Origin: Ptiloglossa arizonensis
Taxonomy: Eukaryota; Arthropoda; Insecta; Hymenoptera; Colletidae
Length of the DNA stretch: 64,000 nucleotides
NCBI RefSeq assembly: GCF_051014685.1
Contig: NW_027478965.1
Location: 248,001 to 312,000, forward strand
Reading direction: 5' to 3'
Part shown: positions 11,371 to 24,833 of the stretch, in pieces
Layout of the letters: every line of letters starts with the position of its first letter
How positions within the stretch are numbered: the first letter of the stretch is position 1
Made by a program: the position numbers and the translations under genes
The notes under the pieces: generated by a model
What the model was told of the DNA's origin: nothing
Database searches by the model: none
Seen by the model: the letters and a program-made list of their open reading frames with translations, nothing else

Positions 11371-12242
11371 AATCTCGCCCGATTACAACGGTATGAGTAG
11401 TTTTCCCCTAGGCCGTTTTAGTTATTCGTTTCGAGCATCAGAACTGCGAAAATTTTGAGTTTCTCAAGCGTTTCTTACCTCAAAACTGCCATATCTCGCG
11501 AATGGATTGACCAATCCGCAAAATTTCTGTTGCATCTGAAAGTAGAAACTCGCCCGATTACAACGGTATGAGTAGTTTTCCCCTAGGCCGTTCTAGTTAT
11601 TCGTTTCGAGCATCAGAACTGCGAAAATTTTGAATTTCTCAAGCGTTTCTTACCTCAAAACTGCCATATCTCGCGAACGGATTGACCAATCCGCAAAATT
11701 TCTGTTGCATCTGAAAGTAGAAACTCGCCGATTACAACGGTATGAGTAGTTTTCCCCTAGGCCGTTCTAGTTATTAGTTTCGAACATCAGAACTGCGAAA
11801 ATTTGGAGTTTCTCAAGCGTTTCTTACCTCAAAACTGCCATATCTCGCGAACGGATTGACCAATCCGCAAAATTTCTGTTGCAGCTGAAAGTAGAAACTC
11901 GCCCGATTACAACGGTATGAGTAGTTTTCCCCAGGCCGTTCTAGTTATTCGTTTCGAGCATCAGAACTGCGAAAATTTGGAGTTTCTCAAGCGTTTCTTA
12001 CCTCAAAACTGCCATATCTCGCGAATGGATTGACCAATCCGCAAAATTTCTGTTGCACCTGAAAGTAAAAACTCGCCCGATTACAACGGTATGAGTAGTT
12101 TTCCCTAGGCCGTTCTAGTTATTAGTTTCGAGCATCAGAACTGCGAAAATTTTGAGTTTCTCAAGCGTTTCTTACCTCAAAACTGCCATATCTCGCGAAT
12201 GGATTGACCAATCCGCAAAATTTCTGTTGCACCTGAAAGTAA
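11371..12242 (+). repeat. Five-monomer segment shared with 15,564 onward
   Basis: It starts with AATCTCGCCC and TTTTAGTTATTCG, then TTGAATTTCTC, CGAACATC/GGAG, CAGCTG/GAATGG and CACCTGAAAGTAAAAAC. The same series starts at 15,564, an offset of 4,193 (24 monomers minus 7 nt). The match seems to extend from about 10,870 to 12,415 on the left copy and about 15,063 to 16,610 on the right, allowing for single substitutions and a shortened C-tract (TTTTCCCCAGG) near 11,930. Confidence 0.75.
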
Positions 12243-12766
12243 AAACTCGCCCGATTACAACGGTATGAGTAGTTTTCCCCTAGGCCGTTCTAGTTATTAG
12301 TTTCGAGCATCAGAACTGCGAAAATTTTGAGTTTCTCAAGCGTTTCTTACCTCAAAACTGCCATATCTCGCGAATGGATTGACCAATCCGCAAAATTTCT
12401 GTTGCATCTGAAAGTAGAAACTCGCCCGATTACAACGGTATGAGTAGTTTTCCCCTAGGCCGTTCTAGTTATTCGTTTCGAGCATCAGAACTGCGAAAAT
12501 TTAGAGTTTTTCAAGCGTTTCTTACCTCAAAACTGCCATATCTCGCGGACGGATTGACCAATCCGCAAAATTTCTGTTGCATCTGAAAGTAGAAACTCGC
12601 CCGATAACAACGGTATGAGTAGTTTTCCCTAGGCCGTTCTAGTTATTAGTTTCGAGCATCAGAACTGCGAAAATTTTGAGTTTCTCAAGCGTTTCTTACC
12701 TCAAAACTGCCATATCTCGCGAATGGATTGACCAATCCGCAAAATTTCTGTTGCACCTGAAAGTAA
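12243..12766 (+). repeat. Trimer HOR, copy 1 (524 bp)
   Basis: Three monomers: TTATTAG/GAATGG; TTATTCG with TTTAGAG and GCGGACGG; and CCGATAACAACGG with TTTTCCCTAGG, TTATTAG and GAATGG, ending in CACCTGAAAGTAA. The shortened C-tract accounts for 524 rather than 525. The next 524 bp repeat all these markers, including the rare TTTAGAG and CCGATAAC. Confidence 0.88.
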
Positions 12767-13290
12767 AAACTCGCCCGATTACAACGGTATGAGTAGTTTT
12801 CCCCTAGGCCGTTCTAGTTATTAGTTTCGAGCATCAGAACTGCGAAAATTTTGAGTTTCTCAAGCGTTTCTTACCTCAAAACTGCCATATCTCGCGAATG
12901 GATTGACCAATCCGCAAAATTTCTGTTGCATCTGAAAGTAGAAACTCGCCCGATTACAACGGTATGAGTAGTTTTCCCCTAGGCCGTTCTAGTTATTCGT
13001 TTCGAGCATCAGAACTGCGAAAATTTAGAGTTTTTCAAGCGTTTCTTACCTCAAAACTGCCATATCTCGCGGACGGATTGACCAATCCGCAAAATTTCTG
13101 TTGCATCTGAAAGTAGAAACTCGCCCGATAACAACGGTATGAGTAGTTTTCCCTAGGCCGTTCTAGTTATTAGTTTCGAGCATCAGAACTGCGAAAATTT
13201 TGAGTTTCTCAAGCGTTTCTTACCTCAAAACTGCCATATCTCGCGAATGGATTGACCAATCCGCAAAGTTTCTGTTGCATCTGAAAGTAG
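12767..13290 (+). repeat. Trimer HOR, copy 2 (524 bp)
   Basis: It duplicates 12,243-12,766 in tandem with the same length and markers. The only difference I saw is near the end, where AAAGTTTCTGTTGCATC replaces AAAATTTCTGTTGCACC, so the exchange point probably lies in that last stretch. The array then continues with looser alternation of the same two monomer types (TTATTCG/GCGGACGG and TTATTAG/GAATGG) to about 13,990. Confidence 0.88.
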
Positions 13291-16200
13291 AAACTCGCCC
13301 GATTACAACGGTATGAGTAGTTTTCCCCTAGGCCGTTCTAGTTATTCGTTTCGAGCATCAGAACTGCGAAAATTTTGAGTTTTTCAAGCGTTTCTTACCT
13401 CAAAACTGCCATATCTCGCGGACGGATTGACCAATCCGCAAAATTTCTGTTGCATCTGAAAGTAGAAACTCGCCCGATTACAACGGTATGAGTAGTTTTC
13501 CCTAGGCCGTTCTAGTTATTAGTTTCGAGCATCAGAACTGCGAAAATTTTGAGTTTCTCAAGCGTTTCTTACCTCAAAACTGCCATATCTCGCGAATGGA
13601 TTGACCAATCCGCAAAATTTCTGTTGCATCTGAAAGTAGAAACTCGCCCGATTATAACGGTATGAGTAGTTTTCCTCTAGGCCGTTCTAGTTATTCGCTT
13701 CGAGCATCAGAACTGCGAAAATTTTGAGTTTTTCAAGCGTTTCTTACCTCAAAACTGCCATATCTCGCGGACGGATTGACCAATCCGCAAAATTTCTGTT
13801 GCATCTGAAAGTAGAAACTCGCCCGATTACAACGGTATGAGTAGTCTTCCCTAGGCCGTTCTAGTTATTAGTTTCGAGCATCAGAACTGCGAAAATTTTG
13901 AGTTTCTCAAGCGTTTCTTACCTCAAAACTGCCATATCTCGCGAATGGATTGACCAATCCGCAAAATTTCTGTTGCATCTGAAAGTAGAAACTCGCCCGA
14001 TTATAACGGTATGAGTAGTTTTCCCCTAGGCCGTTCTAGTTATGCGTTTCGAGCATCAGAACTGCGAAAATTTTGAGTTTCTCAAGCGTTTCTTACCTCA
14101 AAACTGCCATATCTCGCGAACGGATTGACAAATCCGCAAAATTTCTGTTGCATCTGAAAGTAGAAACTCGCCCGATTACAACGGTATGAGTAGTTTTCCC
14201 CTAGGCCGTTCTAGTTATTAGTTTCGAACATCAGAACTGCGAAAATTTTGAGTTTCTCAAGCGTTTCTTACCTCAAAACTGCCATATCTCGCGAACGGAT
14301 TGACAAATCCGCAAAATTTCTGTTGCATCTGAAAGTAGAAACTCGCCCGATTACAACGGTATGAGTAGTTTTCCCCTAGGCCGTTCTAGTTATTCGTTTC
14401 GAGCATCAGAACTGCGAAAATTTTGAGTTTTTCAAGCGTTTCTTACCTCAAAACTGCCATATCTCGCGGACGGATTGACCAATCCGCAAAATTTCTGTTG
14501 CATCTGAAAGTAGAAACTCGCCCGATTAGAACGGTGTGAGTAGTTTTCCCCTAGGCCGTTCTAGTTATTCGTTTCGAGCATTAGAACTGCGAAAATTTGG
14601 AGTTCCTCAAGCGTTTCTTACCTCAAAACTGCCATATCTCGGGAACGGATTGACAAATCCCCAAAATTTCTATTGCATCTGAAAGTAGATACTCGCCCTA
14701 TTACAACGGTCTCAGTAGTTTTCCCCTTGGCCGTTCTAGTTATTAGTTTCGAACATCAGATCTGCGAAAATTTGGAGTTTCTCAAGCGTTTCTTACCTCA
14801 AAACTGCCATATCTCGCGAACGGATTGGCCAATCCGCAAAATTTCTATTGCAGCTGAAAGTAGAAACTCGCCCGATTACAACGGTATGAGTAGTTTTCCC
14901 CTAGGCCGTTCTTGTTATTCGTTTCGAGCATCAGAACTGCGAAAATTTTGATTTTTTCAAACGTTTCTTACATCAAAACTGCCATATCTCGCGAACGGAT
15001 TGACCAATCCGCAAAATTTCTGTTGCATCTGAAAGTAGAAACTCGCCCGATTACAACGGTATGAGTAGTTTTCCCCTAGGCCGTTCTAGTTATTCGTTTC
15101 GAGCATCAGAACTTCGAAAATTTTGAGTTTTTCAAGCGTTTCTTACCTCAAAACTGCCATATCTCGCGAACGGATTGACCAATCCGCAAAATTTCTGTTG
15201 CATCTAAAAGTAGAAACTCGCCCGATTACAACGGTATGAGTAGTTTTCCCCTAGGCCGTTCTAGTTATTAGTTTCGAACATCAGAACTGCGAAAATTTGG
15301 AGTTTCTCAAGCGTTTCTTACCTCAAAACTGCCATATCTCGCGAACGGATTGACCAATCCGCAAAATTTCTGTTGCAGCTGAAAGTAGAAACTCGCCCGA
15401 TTACAACGGTATGAGTAGTTTTCCCCTAGGCCGTTCTAGTTATTCGTTTCGAGCATCAGAACTGCGAAAATTTGGAGTTTCTCAAGCGTTTCTTACCTCA
15501 AAACTGCCATATCTCGCGAACGGATTGACCAATCTGCAAAATTTCTGTTGCATCTGAAAGTAGAATCTCGCCCGATTACAACGGTATGAGTAGTTTTCCC
15601 CTAGGCCGTTTTAGTTATTCGTTTCGAGCATCAGAACTGCGAAAATTTTGAGTTTCTCAAGCGTTTCTTACCTCAAAACTGCCATATCTCGCGAATGGAT
15701 TGACCAATCCGCAAAATTTCTGTTGCATCTGAAAGTAGAAACTCGCCCGATTACAACGGTATGAGTAGTTTTCCCCTAGGCCGTTCTAGTTATTCGTTTC
15801 GAGCATCAGAACTGCGAAAATTTTGAATTTCTCAAGCGTTTCTTACCTCAAAACTGCCATATCTCGCGAACGGATTGACCAATCCGCAAAATTTCTGTTG
15901 CATCTGAAAGTAGAAACTCGCCCGATTACAACGGTATGAGTAGTTTTCCCCTAGGCCGTTCTAGTTATTAGTTTCGAACATCAGAACTGCGAAAATTTGG
16001 AGTTTCTCAAGCGTTTCTTACCTCAAAACTGCCATATCTCGCGAACGGATTGACCAATCCGCAAAATTTCTGTTGCAGCTGAAAGTAGAAACTCGCCCGA
16101 TTACAACGGTATGAGTAGTTTTCCCCTAGGCCGTTCTAGTTATTCGTTTCGAGCATCAGAACTGCGAAAATTTGGAGTTTCTCAAGCGTTTCTTACCTCA

Positions 16201-17661
16201 AAACTGCCATATCTCGCGAATGGATTGACCAATCCGCAAAATTTCTGTTGCACCTGAAAGTAAAAACTCGCCCGATTACAACGGTATGAGTAGTTTTCCC
16301 TAGGCCGTTCTAGTTATTAGTTTCGAGCATCAGAACTGCGAAAATTTTGAGTTTCTCAAGCGTTTCTTACCTCAAAACTGCCATATCTCGCGAATGGATT
16401 GACCAATCCGCAAAATTTCTGTTGCACCTGAAAGTAAAAACTCGCCCGATTACAACGGTATGAGTAGTTTTCCCCTAGGCCGTTCTAGTTATTAGTTTCG
16501 AGCATCAGAACTGCGAAAATTTTGAGTTTCTCAAGCGTTTCTTACCTCAAAACTGCCATATCTCGCGAATGGATTGACCAATCCGCAAAATTTCTGTTGC
16601 ATCTGAAAGTAGAAACTCGCCCGATTACAACGGTATGAGTAGTTTTCCCCTAGGCCGTTCTAGTTATTAGTTTCGAGCATCAGAACTGCGAAAATTTTGA
16701 GTTTCTCAAGCGTTTCTTACCTCAAAACTGCCATATCTCGCGAATGGATTGACCAATCCGCAAAATTTCTGTTGCATCTGAAAGTAGAAACTCGCCCGAT
16801 TACAACGGTATGAGTAGTTTTCCCCTAGGCCGTTCTAGTTATTCGTTTCGAGCATCAGAACTGCGAAAATTTTGAGTTTTTCAAGCGTTTCTTACCTCAA
16901 AACTGCCATATCTCGCGGACGGATTGACCAATCCGCAAAATTTCTGTTGCATCTGAAAGTAGAAACTCGCCCGATTACAACGGTATGAGTAGTTTTCCCT
17001 AGGCCGTTCTAGTTATTAGTTTCGAGCATCAGAACTGCGAAAATTTTGAGTTTCTCAAGCGTTTCTTACCTCAAAACTGCCATATCTCGCGAATGGATTG
17101 ACCAATCCGCAAAACTTCTGTTGCATCTGAAAGTAGAAACTCGCCCGATTATAACGGTATGAGTAGTTTTCCCCTAGGCCGTTCTAGTTATGCGTTTCGA
17201 GCATCAGAACTGCGAAAATTTTGAGTTTCTCAAGCGTTTCTTACCTCAAAACTGCCATATCTCGCGAACGGATTGACAAATCCGCAAAATTTCTGTTGCA
17301 TCTGAAAGTAGAAACTCGCCCGATTACAACGGTATGAGTAGTTTTCCCCTAGGCCGTTCTAGTTATTAGTTTCGAACATCAGAACTGCGAAAATTTGGAG
17401 TTTCTCAAGCGTTTCTTACCTCAAAACTGCCATATCTCGCGAACGGATTGACCAATCCGCAAAATTTCTGTTGCAGCTGAAAGTAGAAACTCGCCCGATT
17501 ACAACGGTATGAGTAGTTTTCCCCTAGGCCGTTCTAGTTATTCGTTTCGAGCATCAGAACTGCGAAAATTTGGAGTTTCTCAAGCGTTTCTTACCTCAAA
17601 ACTGCCATATCTCGCGAACGGATTGACCAATCTGCAAAATTTCTGTTGCATCTGAAAGTAG
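13291..17661 (+). repeat. Mosaic of second-domain monomers, no gene
   Basis: Two-monomer alternation (GCGGACGG and GAATGG types) runs to about 13,990, followed by TTATAACGG/TTATGCGTTTCG and then a copy of the series around 6,475-7,330, including the rare TACTCGCCCT/GGTCTCAG monomer at 14,690 (offset 7,689 from 7,001). From about 15,063 the segment repeats 10,870-12,415. From 16,788 to 17,661 come GCGGACGG, AAAACTTCTG (17,111), TTATAACGG (17,149), CGAACATC and CAGCTG/CAATCTGC types, which recur one HOR later. Confidence 0.75.
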
Positions 17662-19759
17662 AAACTCGCCCGATTACAACGGTATGAGTAGTTTTCCCAT
17701 AGGCCGTTCTAGTTAATCGTTTCGAGGATCAGAACTATGAAAATTTTGAGTTTTTCAAGCGTTTCCTACCTCAATACTGCCATATCTCGCGAACGGATTG
17801 ACCAATCCGCAAAATTTCTGTTGCATCTGAAAGTAGAAACTCGCCCGATTACAACGGTCTGAGTAGTTTTCCCCTAGGCCGTTCTAGTTATTAGTTTCGA
17901 ACATCAGAACTGCGAAAATTTTGAGTTTCTCAAGCGTTTCTTACCTCCAAACTGCCATATCTCGCGAACGGATTGACCAATCCGCAAAATTTCTGTTGCA
18001 GCTGAAAGTAGAAACTCGCCCGATTACAACGGTATGAGTAGTTTTCCCCTAGGCCGTTCTAGTTATTCGTTTCGAGCATCAGAACTGCGAAAATTTGGAG
18101 TTTCTCAAGCGTTTCTTACCTCAAAACTGCCATATCTCGCGAATGGATTGACCAATCCGCAAAATTTCTGTTGCACCTGAAAGTAAAAACTCGCCCGATT
18201 ACAACGGTATGAGTAGTATTCCCCTAGGCCGTTCTAGTTATTAGTTTCGAGCATCAGAACTGCGAAAATTTTGAGTTTCTCAAGCGTTTCTTACCTCAAA
18301 ACTGCCATATCTCGCGAATGGATTGACCAATCCGCAAAATTTCTGTTGCATCTGAAAGTAGAAACTCGCCCGATTACAACGGTATGAGTAGTTTTCCCCT
18401 AGGCCGTTCTAGTTATTCGTTTCGAGCATCAGAACTGCGAAAATTTTGAGTTTTTCAAGCGTTTCTTACCTCAAAACTGCCATATCTCGCGGACGGATTG
18501 ACCAATCCGCAAAATTTCTGTTGCATCTGAAAGTAGAAACTCGCCCGATAACAACGGTATGAGTAGTTTTCCCTAGGCCGTTCTAGTTATTAGTTTCGAG
18601 CATCAGAACTGCGAAAATTTTGAGTTTCTCAAGCGTTTCTTACCTCAAAACTGCCATATCTCGCGAATGGATTGACCAATCCGCAAAATTTCTGTTGCAC
18701 CTGAAAGTAAAAACTCGCCCGATTACAACGGTATGAGTAGTTTTCCCCTAGGCCGTTCTAGTTATTAGTTTCGAGCATCAGAACTGCGAAAATTTTGAGT
18801 TTCTCAAGCGTTTCTTACCTCAAAACTGCCATATCTCGCGAATGGATTGACCAATCCGCAAAATTTCTGTTGCATCTGAAAGTAGAAACTCGCCCGATTA
18901 CAACGGTATGAGTAGTTTTCCCCTAGGCCGTTCTAGTTATTCGTTTCGAGCATCAGAACTGCGAAAATTTTGAGTTTTTCAAGCGTTTCTTACCTCAAAA
19001 CTGCCATATCTCGCGGACGGATTGACCAATCCGCAAAATTTCTGTTGCATCTGAAAGTAGAAACTCGCCCGATTACAACGGTATGAGTAGTTTTCCCTAG
19101 GCCGTTCTAGTTATTAGTTTCGAGCATCAGAACTGCGAAAATTTTGAGTTTCTCAAGCGTTTCTTACCTCAAAACTGCCATATCTCGCGAATGGATTGAC
19201 CAATCCGCAAAACTTCTGTTGCATCTGAAAGTAGAAACTCGCCCGATTATAACGGTATGAGTAGTTTTCCCCTAGGCCGTTCTAGTTATGCGTTTCGAGC
19301 ATCAGAACTGCGAAAATTTTGAGTTTCTCAAGCGTTTCTTACCTCAAAACTGCCATATCTCGCGAACGGATTGACAAATCCGCAAAATTTCTGTTGCATC
19401 TGAAAGTAGAAACTCGCCCGATTACAACGGTATGAGTAGTTTTCCCCTAGGCCGTTCTAGTTATTAGTTTCGAACATCAGAACTGCGAAAATTTGGAGTT
19501 TCTCAAGCGTTTCTTACCTCAAAACTGCCATATCTCGCGAACGGATTGACCAATCCGCAAAATTTCTGTTGCAGCTGAAAGTAGAAACTCGCCCGATTAC
19601 AACGGTATGAGTAGTTTTCCCCTAGGCCGTTCTAGTTATTCGTTTCGAGCATCAGAACTGCGAAAATTTGGAGTTTCTCAAGCGTTTCTTACCTCAAAAC
19701 TGCCATATCTCGCGAACGGATTGACCAATCTGCAAAATTTCTGTTGCATCTGAAAGTAG
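17662..19759 (+). repeat. Twelve-monomer HOR (2,098 bp)
   Basis: It runs between two A monomers, at 17,662 and 19,760. Two further markers keep the same offset: AAAACTTCTG at 17,111 and 19,209, and TTATAACGG at 17,149 and 19,247. Two shortened C-tracts (TTTTCCCTAGG) make 2,098 instead of 2,100. Order: A; GGTCTGAG; CAGCTG; CACCTG with GTAGTATTCC; GCGGACGG; CCGATAAC; CACCTG; GCGGACGG; AAAACTTCTG; TTATAACGG; CGAACATC; CAGCTG/CAATCTGC. Confidence 0.8.
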
Positions 19760-21882
19760 AAACTCGCCCGATTACAACGGTATGAGTAATTTTCCCATAG
19801 GCCGTTCTAGTTAATCGTTTCGAGGATCAGAACTATGAAAATTTTGAGTTTTTCAAGCGTTTCCTACCTCAATACTGCCATATCTCGCGAACGGATTGAC
19901 CAATCCGCAAAATTTCTGTTGCATCTGAAAGTAGAAACTCGCCCGATTACAACGGTCTGAGTAGTTTTCCGCTAAGCCGTTCTAGTTATTCGTTTCGAGA
20001 ATCAGAACTGCGAAAATTTTGAGTTTTTCAAGCGTTTCTTACCTCAAAACTGCCATATCTCGCGAACGGATTGACCAATCCGCAAAATTTCTGTTGCATC
20101 TGAAAGTAGAAACTCGCCCGATTACAACGGTATGAGTAGTTTTCCCCTAGGCCGTTCTAGTTATTAGTTTCGAACATCAGAACTGCGAAAATTTGGAGTT
20201 TCTCAAGCGTTTCTTACCCCAAAACTGCCATATCTCGCGAAAGGATTGACCAATCCGCAAAATTTCTGTTGCAGCTGAAAGTAGAAACTCGCCCGATTAC
20301 AACGGTATGAGTAGTTTTCCCCTAGGCCGTTTTAGTTATTCGTTTCGAGCATCAGAACTGCGAAAATTTTGAGTTTCTCAAGCGTTTCTTACCTCAAAAC
20401 TGCCATATCTCGCGAATGGATTGACCAATCCGCAAAATTTCTGTTGCATCTGAAAGTAGAAACTCGCCCGATTACAACGGTATGAGTAGTTTTCCCCTAG
20501 CCCGTTCTAGTTATTCGTTTCGAGCATCAGAACTGCGAAAATTTTGAGTTTTTCAAGCGTTTCTTACCTCAAAACTGCCATATCTCGCGAACGGATTGAC
20601 CAATCCGCAAAATTTCTGTTGCATCTGAAAGTAGAAACTGGCCCGATTACAACGGTATGAGTAGTTTTCCCCTAGGCCGTTCTAGTTATTAGTTTCGAAC
20701 ATCAGAACTGCGAAAATTTGGAGTTTCTCAAGCGTTTCTTACCTCAAAACTGCCATATCTCGCTAACGGATTGACCAATCCGCAAAATTTCTGTTGCAGC
20801 TGAAAGTAGAAACTCGCCCGATTACAACGGTATGAGTAGTTTTCCCCTAGGCCGTTCTAGTTATTAGTTTCGAGCATCTGAACTGCGAAAATTTTGAGTT
20901 TCTCAAGCGTTTCTTACCTCAAAACTGCCATATCTCGCGAATGGATTGACCAATCCGCAAAATTTCTGTTGCACCTGAAAGTAAAAACTCGCCCGATTAC
21001 AACGGTATGAGTAGTTTTCCCCTAGGCCGTTCTAGTTATTAGTTTCGAGCATCAGAACTGCGAAAATTTTGAGTTTCTCAAGCGTTTCTTACCTCAAAAC
21101 TGCCATATCTCGCGAATGGATTGACCAATCCGCAAAATTTCTGTTGCATCTGAAAGTAGAAACTCGCCCGATTACAACGGTATGAGTAGTTTTCCCCTAG
21201 GCCGTTCTAGTTATTCGTTTCGAGCATCAGAACTGCGAAAATTTTGAATTTTTCAAGCGTTTCTTACCTCAAAACTGCCATATCTCGCGGACGGATTGAC
21301 CAATCCGCAAAATTTCTGTTGCATCTGAAAGTAGAAACTCGCCCGATTACAACGGTATGAGTAGTTTTCCCTAGGCCGTTCTAGTTATTAGTTTCGAGCA
21401 TCAGAACTGCGAAAACTTTGAGTTTCTCAAGCGTTTCTTACCTCAAAACTGCCATATCTCGCGAATGGATTGACCAATCCGCAAAATTTCGGTTGCATCT
21501 GAAAGTAGAAACTCGCCCGATTATAACGGTATGAGTAGTTTTCCCCTAGGCCGTTCTAGTTATGCGTTTCGAGCATCAGAACTGCGAAAATTTTGAGTTT
21601 CTCAAGCGTTTCTTACCTCAAAACTGCCATATCTCGCGAACGGATTGACAAATCCGCAAAATTTCTGTTGCATCTGAAAGTAGAAACTCGCCCGATTACA
21701 ACGGTATGAGTAGTTTTCCCCTAGGCCGTTCTAGTTATTAGTTTCGAACATCAGAACTGCGAAAATTTGGAGTTTCTCAAGTGTTTCTTACCTCAAAACT
21801 GCCATATCTCGCGAACGGATTGACCAATCCGCAAAATTTCTGTTGCAGCTGAAAGTAGAAACTCGCCCGATTACAACGGTAT
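19760..21882 (+). repeat. Diverged follow-on HOR unit starting with marker A
   Basis: It opens like 17,662 with A and GGTCTGAG (here TTTTCCGCTAAGCC and CGAGAATC) but then differs in order: CGAACATC, CAGCTG with TTTTAGTTATTCG, AACTGGCCCG, CGCTAACGG. It regains the shared tail (GCGGACGG, TTTTCCCTAGG, TTATAACGG at 21,521, CGAACATC). TTATAACGG lies 2,274 bp after its previous copy, so this unit gained one monomer relative to the 12-mer. This is the last appearance of marker A in the window. Confidence 0.7.
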
Positions 21883-24133
21883 GTGTACTTATCCCGTAGG
21901 CCATTCTAGTTATTCGTTTCGAGCATCAGAACTGCGAAACTTTTGAGTTTCTCAAGCGTTTCTTACCTCCAAACTGCCATATCTCGCAAACGGATTGAAG
22001 AATCCGAAAAATTTCTGTAGCATCTGAAAGTAGAAACTCGCCCGATTACAACGGTATGAGTAGTTTTCCCCTGGGCCGTTCTAGTAATTCGTTTCGAGCA
22101 TCAGAACTGCGAAAATTTTGAGTTTTTCAAGCGTTTCCTACCTCAAAACTGCCATATCTCGCGAATGGATTGACCAATACGCAAAATTTCTGTTGCATCT
22201 GAAAGTAGAAACTCGCCCGATTACAACGGTATGACTAGTTTTCCCCTAGGACCTTCTAGTTATTAGTTTCGAGCATCAGAACTGCGAAAATTTGGAGTTT
22301 CTCAAGCGTTTCTTACCTCAAAACTGCCATATCTCGCGAACGGATTGACAAATCCCCAAAATTTCTGTTGCATCTGAAAGTAGAAACTCGCCCGATTGCA
22401 ACGGTACGAGTAATTTTCCCCTAGGCCGTTCTAGTTATTAGTTTCGAGCATCAGAACTGCGAAAATTTTGATTTTTTCAAACGTTTCTTACCTCAAAACT
22501 GCCATATCTCGCGAACGGATTGACCAATCCGCAAAATTTCTGTTGCATCTGAAAGTAGAAACTCGCCCGATTAGAACGGTGTGAGTAGTTTTCCCCTAGG
22601 CCGTTCTAGTTATTAGTTTCGAGCATCAGAACTGCGAAAATTTTGAGTTTCTCAAGCGTTTCTTACATCAAAACTGCCATATCTCGCGAACGGATTGACC
22701 AATCCGCAAAATTTCTGTTGCGTCTGAAAGTAGAAACTCGCCCGATTACAACGGTATGAGTAGTTTTCCCCTAGACCGTCCTAGTTATTCGTTTCGAGCA
22801 TCAGAACTGCGAAAATTTGGAGTTTCTCAAGCGTTCCTTACCTCCAAACTGCCATATCTCGCGAACGGATTGACCAATCCGCAAAATTTCTGTTGCATCT
22901 GAAAGTAGAAACTCGCCCGATTACAAAGGTATGAGTAGTTTTTCCCTAGGCCGTTCTAGTTTATAGTTTCGAGCATCAGAACTGCGAAAATTTGGAGTTT
23001 CTCAAGCGTTTCTTACCTCAAAACTGCCATATCTCGCGAACAGATTGACCAATCCGCAAAATTTCTGTTGCAGCTGAAAGTAGAAACTCGCCCGATTACA
23101 ACGGTATGAGTAGTTTTCCCCTAGACCGTTCTAGTTATTCGTTTCGAGCATCAGAACTGCGAAAATTTGGAGTTTCTCAAGCGTTCCTTACGTCCAAACT
23201 GCCATATCTCGCGAACGGTTGGACCAATTTGCAAAATTTCTGTTGCATCTGAAAGTAGAAACTCGTCCGATTACAACGGTATGAGTAGTTTTCCCCTAGG
23301 CCGTTCTAGTTATTAGTTTCGAGCATCAGAACTGCGAAAATTTTGAGTTTCTCAAGCGTTTCTTACATCAAAACTGCCATATCTCGCGAACGGATTGACC
23401 AATCCGCAAAATTTCTGTTGCATCTGAAAGTAGAAACTCGCCCGATTTCAAAGGTATGAGTAGTTTTTCCCTAGGCCGTTCTAGTTATTAGTTTCGAGCA
23501 TCAGAACTGCGAAAATTTGGAGTTTCTCAAGCGTTTCTTACCTCAAAACTGCCATATCTCGCGAACGGATTGACCAATCCGCAAAATTTCTGTTGCATCT
23601 GAAAGTAGAAACTCGCCCGATTACAACGGTATGAGTAGTTTTCCCCTAGACCGTTCTAGTTATTCGTTTCGAGCATCAGAACTGCGAAAATTTGGAGTTT
23701 CTCAAGCGTTCCTTACGTCCAAACTGCCATATCTCGCGAACGGATTGACCAATTTGCAAAATTTCTGTTGCATCTGAAAGTAGAAACTCGTCCGATTACA
23801 ACGGTATGAGTAGTTTTCCCCTAGGCCGTTCTAGTTATTAGTTTCGAGCATCAGAACTGCGAAAATTTTGAGTTTCTCAAGCGTTTCTTACATCAAAACT
23901 GCCATATCTCGCGAACGGATTGACCAATCCGCAAAATTTCTGTTGCATCTGAAAGTAGAAACTCGCCCGATTACAACGGTATGAGTAGTTTTTCCCTAGG
24001 CCGTTCTAGTTATTAGTTTCGAGCATCAGAACTGCGAAAATTTGGAGTTTCTCAAGCGTTTCTTACCTCAAAACTGCCATATCTCGGGAACGTATCGACC
24101 AATCCGCAAAATTTCTGTTGCATCTGAAAGTAG
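21883..24133 (+). repeat. Entry into the third array domain
   Basis: The monomer near 21,883 has TGTGTACTTATCCCGTAGG and looks like nothing to its left. From here the GAATGG/GCGGACGG types fade and new ones appear: CTAGACCG with GGAG and GCGTTCCTTACGTCC, CAATTTGC, ACTCGTCCGATT with ACATCAAAAC, GTAGTTTTTCCC, and AACGTATCGACC. Early monomers carry many private differences; from about 23,000 the types recur cleanly. Confidence 0.75.
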
Positions 24134-24833
24134 AAACTCGCCCGATTAGAACGGTACGAGTAATTTTCCCCTAGGCCGTTCTAGTTATTAGTTTCGAGCA
24201 TCAGAACTGCGAAAATTTTGATTTTTTCAAACGTTTCTTACCTCAAAACTGCCATATCTCGCGAACGGATTGACCAATCCGCAAAATTTCTGTTGCATCT
24301 GAAAGTAGAAACTCGCCCGATTAGAACGGTGTGAGTAGTTTTCCCCTAGGCCGTTCTAGTTATTAGTTTCGAGCATCAGAACTGCGAAAATTTGGAGTTT
24401 CTCAAGCGTTCCTTACGTCCAAACTGCCATATCTCGCGAACGGATTGACCAATTTGCAAAATTTCTGTTGCATCTGAAAGTAGAAACTCGTCCGATTACA
24501 ACGGTATGAGTAGTTTTCCCCTAGGCCGTTCTAGTTATTAGTTTCGAGCATCAGAACTGCGAAAATTTTGAGTTTCTCAAGCGTTTCTTACATCAAAACT
24601 GCCATATCTCGCGAACGGATTGACCAATCCGCAAAATTTCTGTTGCATCTGAAAGTAGAAACTCGCCCGATTACAACGGTATGAGTAGTTTTTCCCTAGG
24701 CCGTTCTAGTTATTAGTTTCGAGCATCAGAACTGCGAAAATTTGGAGTTTCTCAAGCGTTTCTTACCTCAAAACTGCCATATCTCGGGAACGTATCGACC
24801 AATCCGCAAAATTTCTGTTGCATCTGAAAGTAG
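24134..24833 (+). repeat. Tetramer HOR, copy 1 (700 bp)
   Basis: Four monomers: GATTAGAACGGTACGAG with GATTTTTTCAAACG; GATTAGAACGGTGTGAG with GCGTTCCTTACGTCC and CAATTTGC; ACTCGTCCGATT with ACATCAAAAC; and GTAGTTTTTCCC with GGAG ending in GGGAACGTATCGACC. CGTATCGACC occurs at 24,091, 24,791 and 25,491, exactly 700 bp apart. Confidence 0.9.

Noticed and set aside
11179..14951. Isolated ORFs at 11,179-11,364 and 14,673-14,951
   Set aside because: They exist only because local single-base changes (an extra C in GCCCCGATT near 11,203; the TACTCGCCCT variant at 14,690) remove a stop. No protein-like composition or domain is visible.
21883..22000. Unusual monomer (TGTGTACTTATCCCGTAGG) as a possible foreign insert
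   Set aside because: It still aligns to the monomer from end to end with scattered substitutions and correct length; it is a diverged repeat, not an insert.
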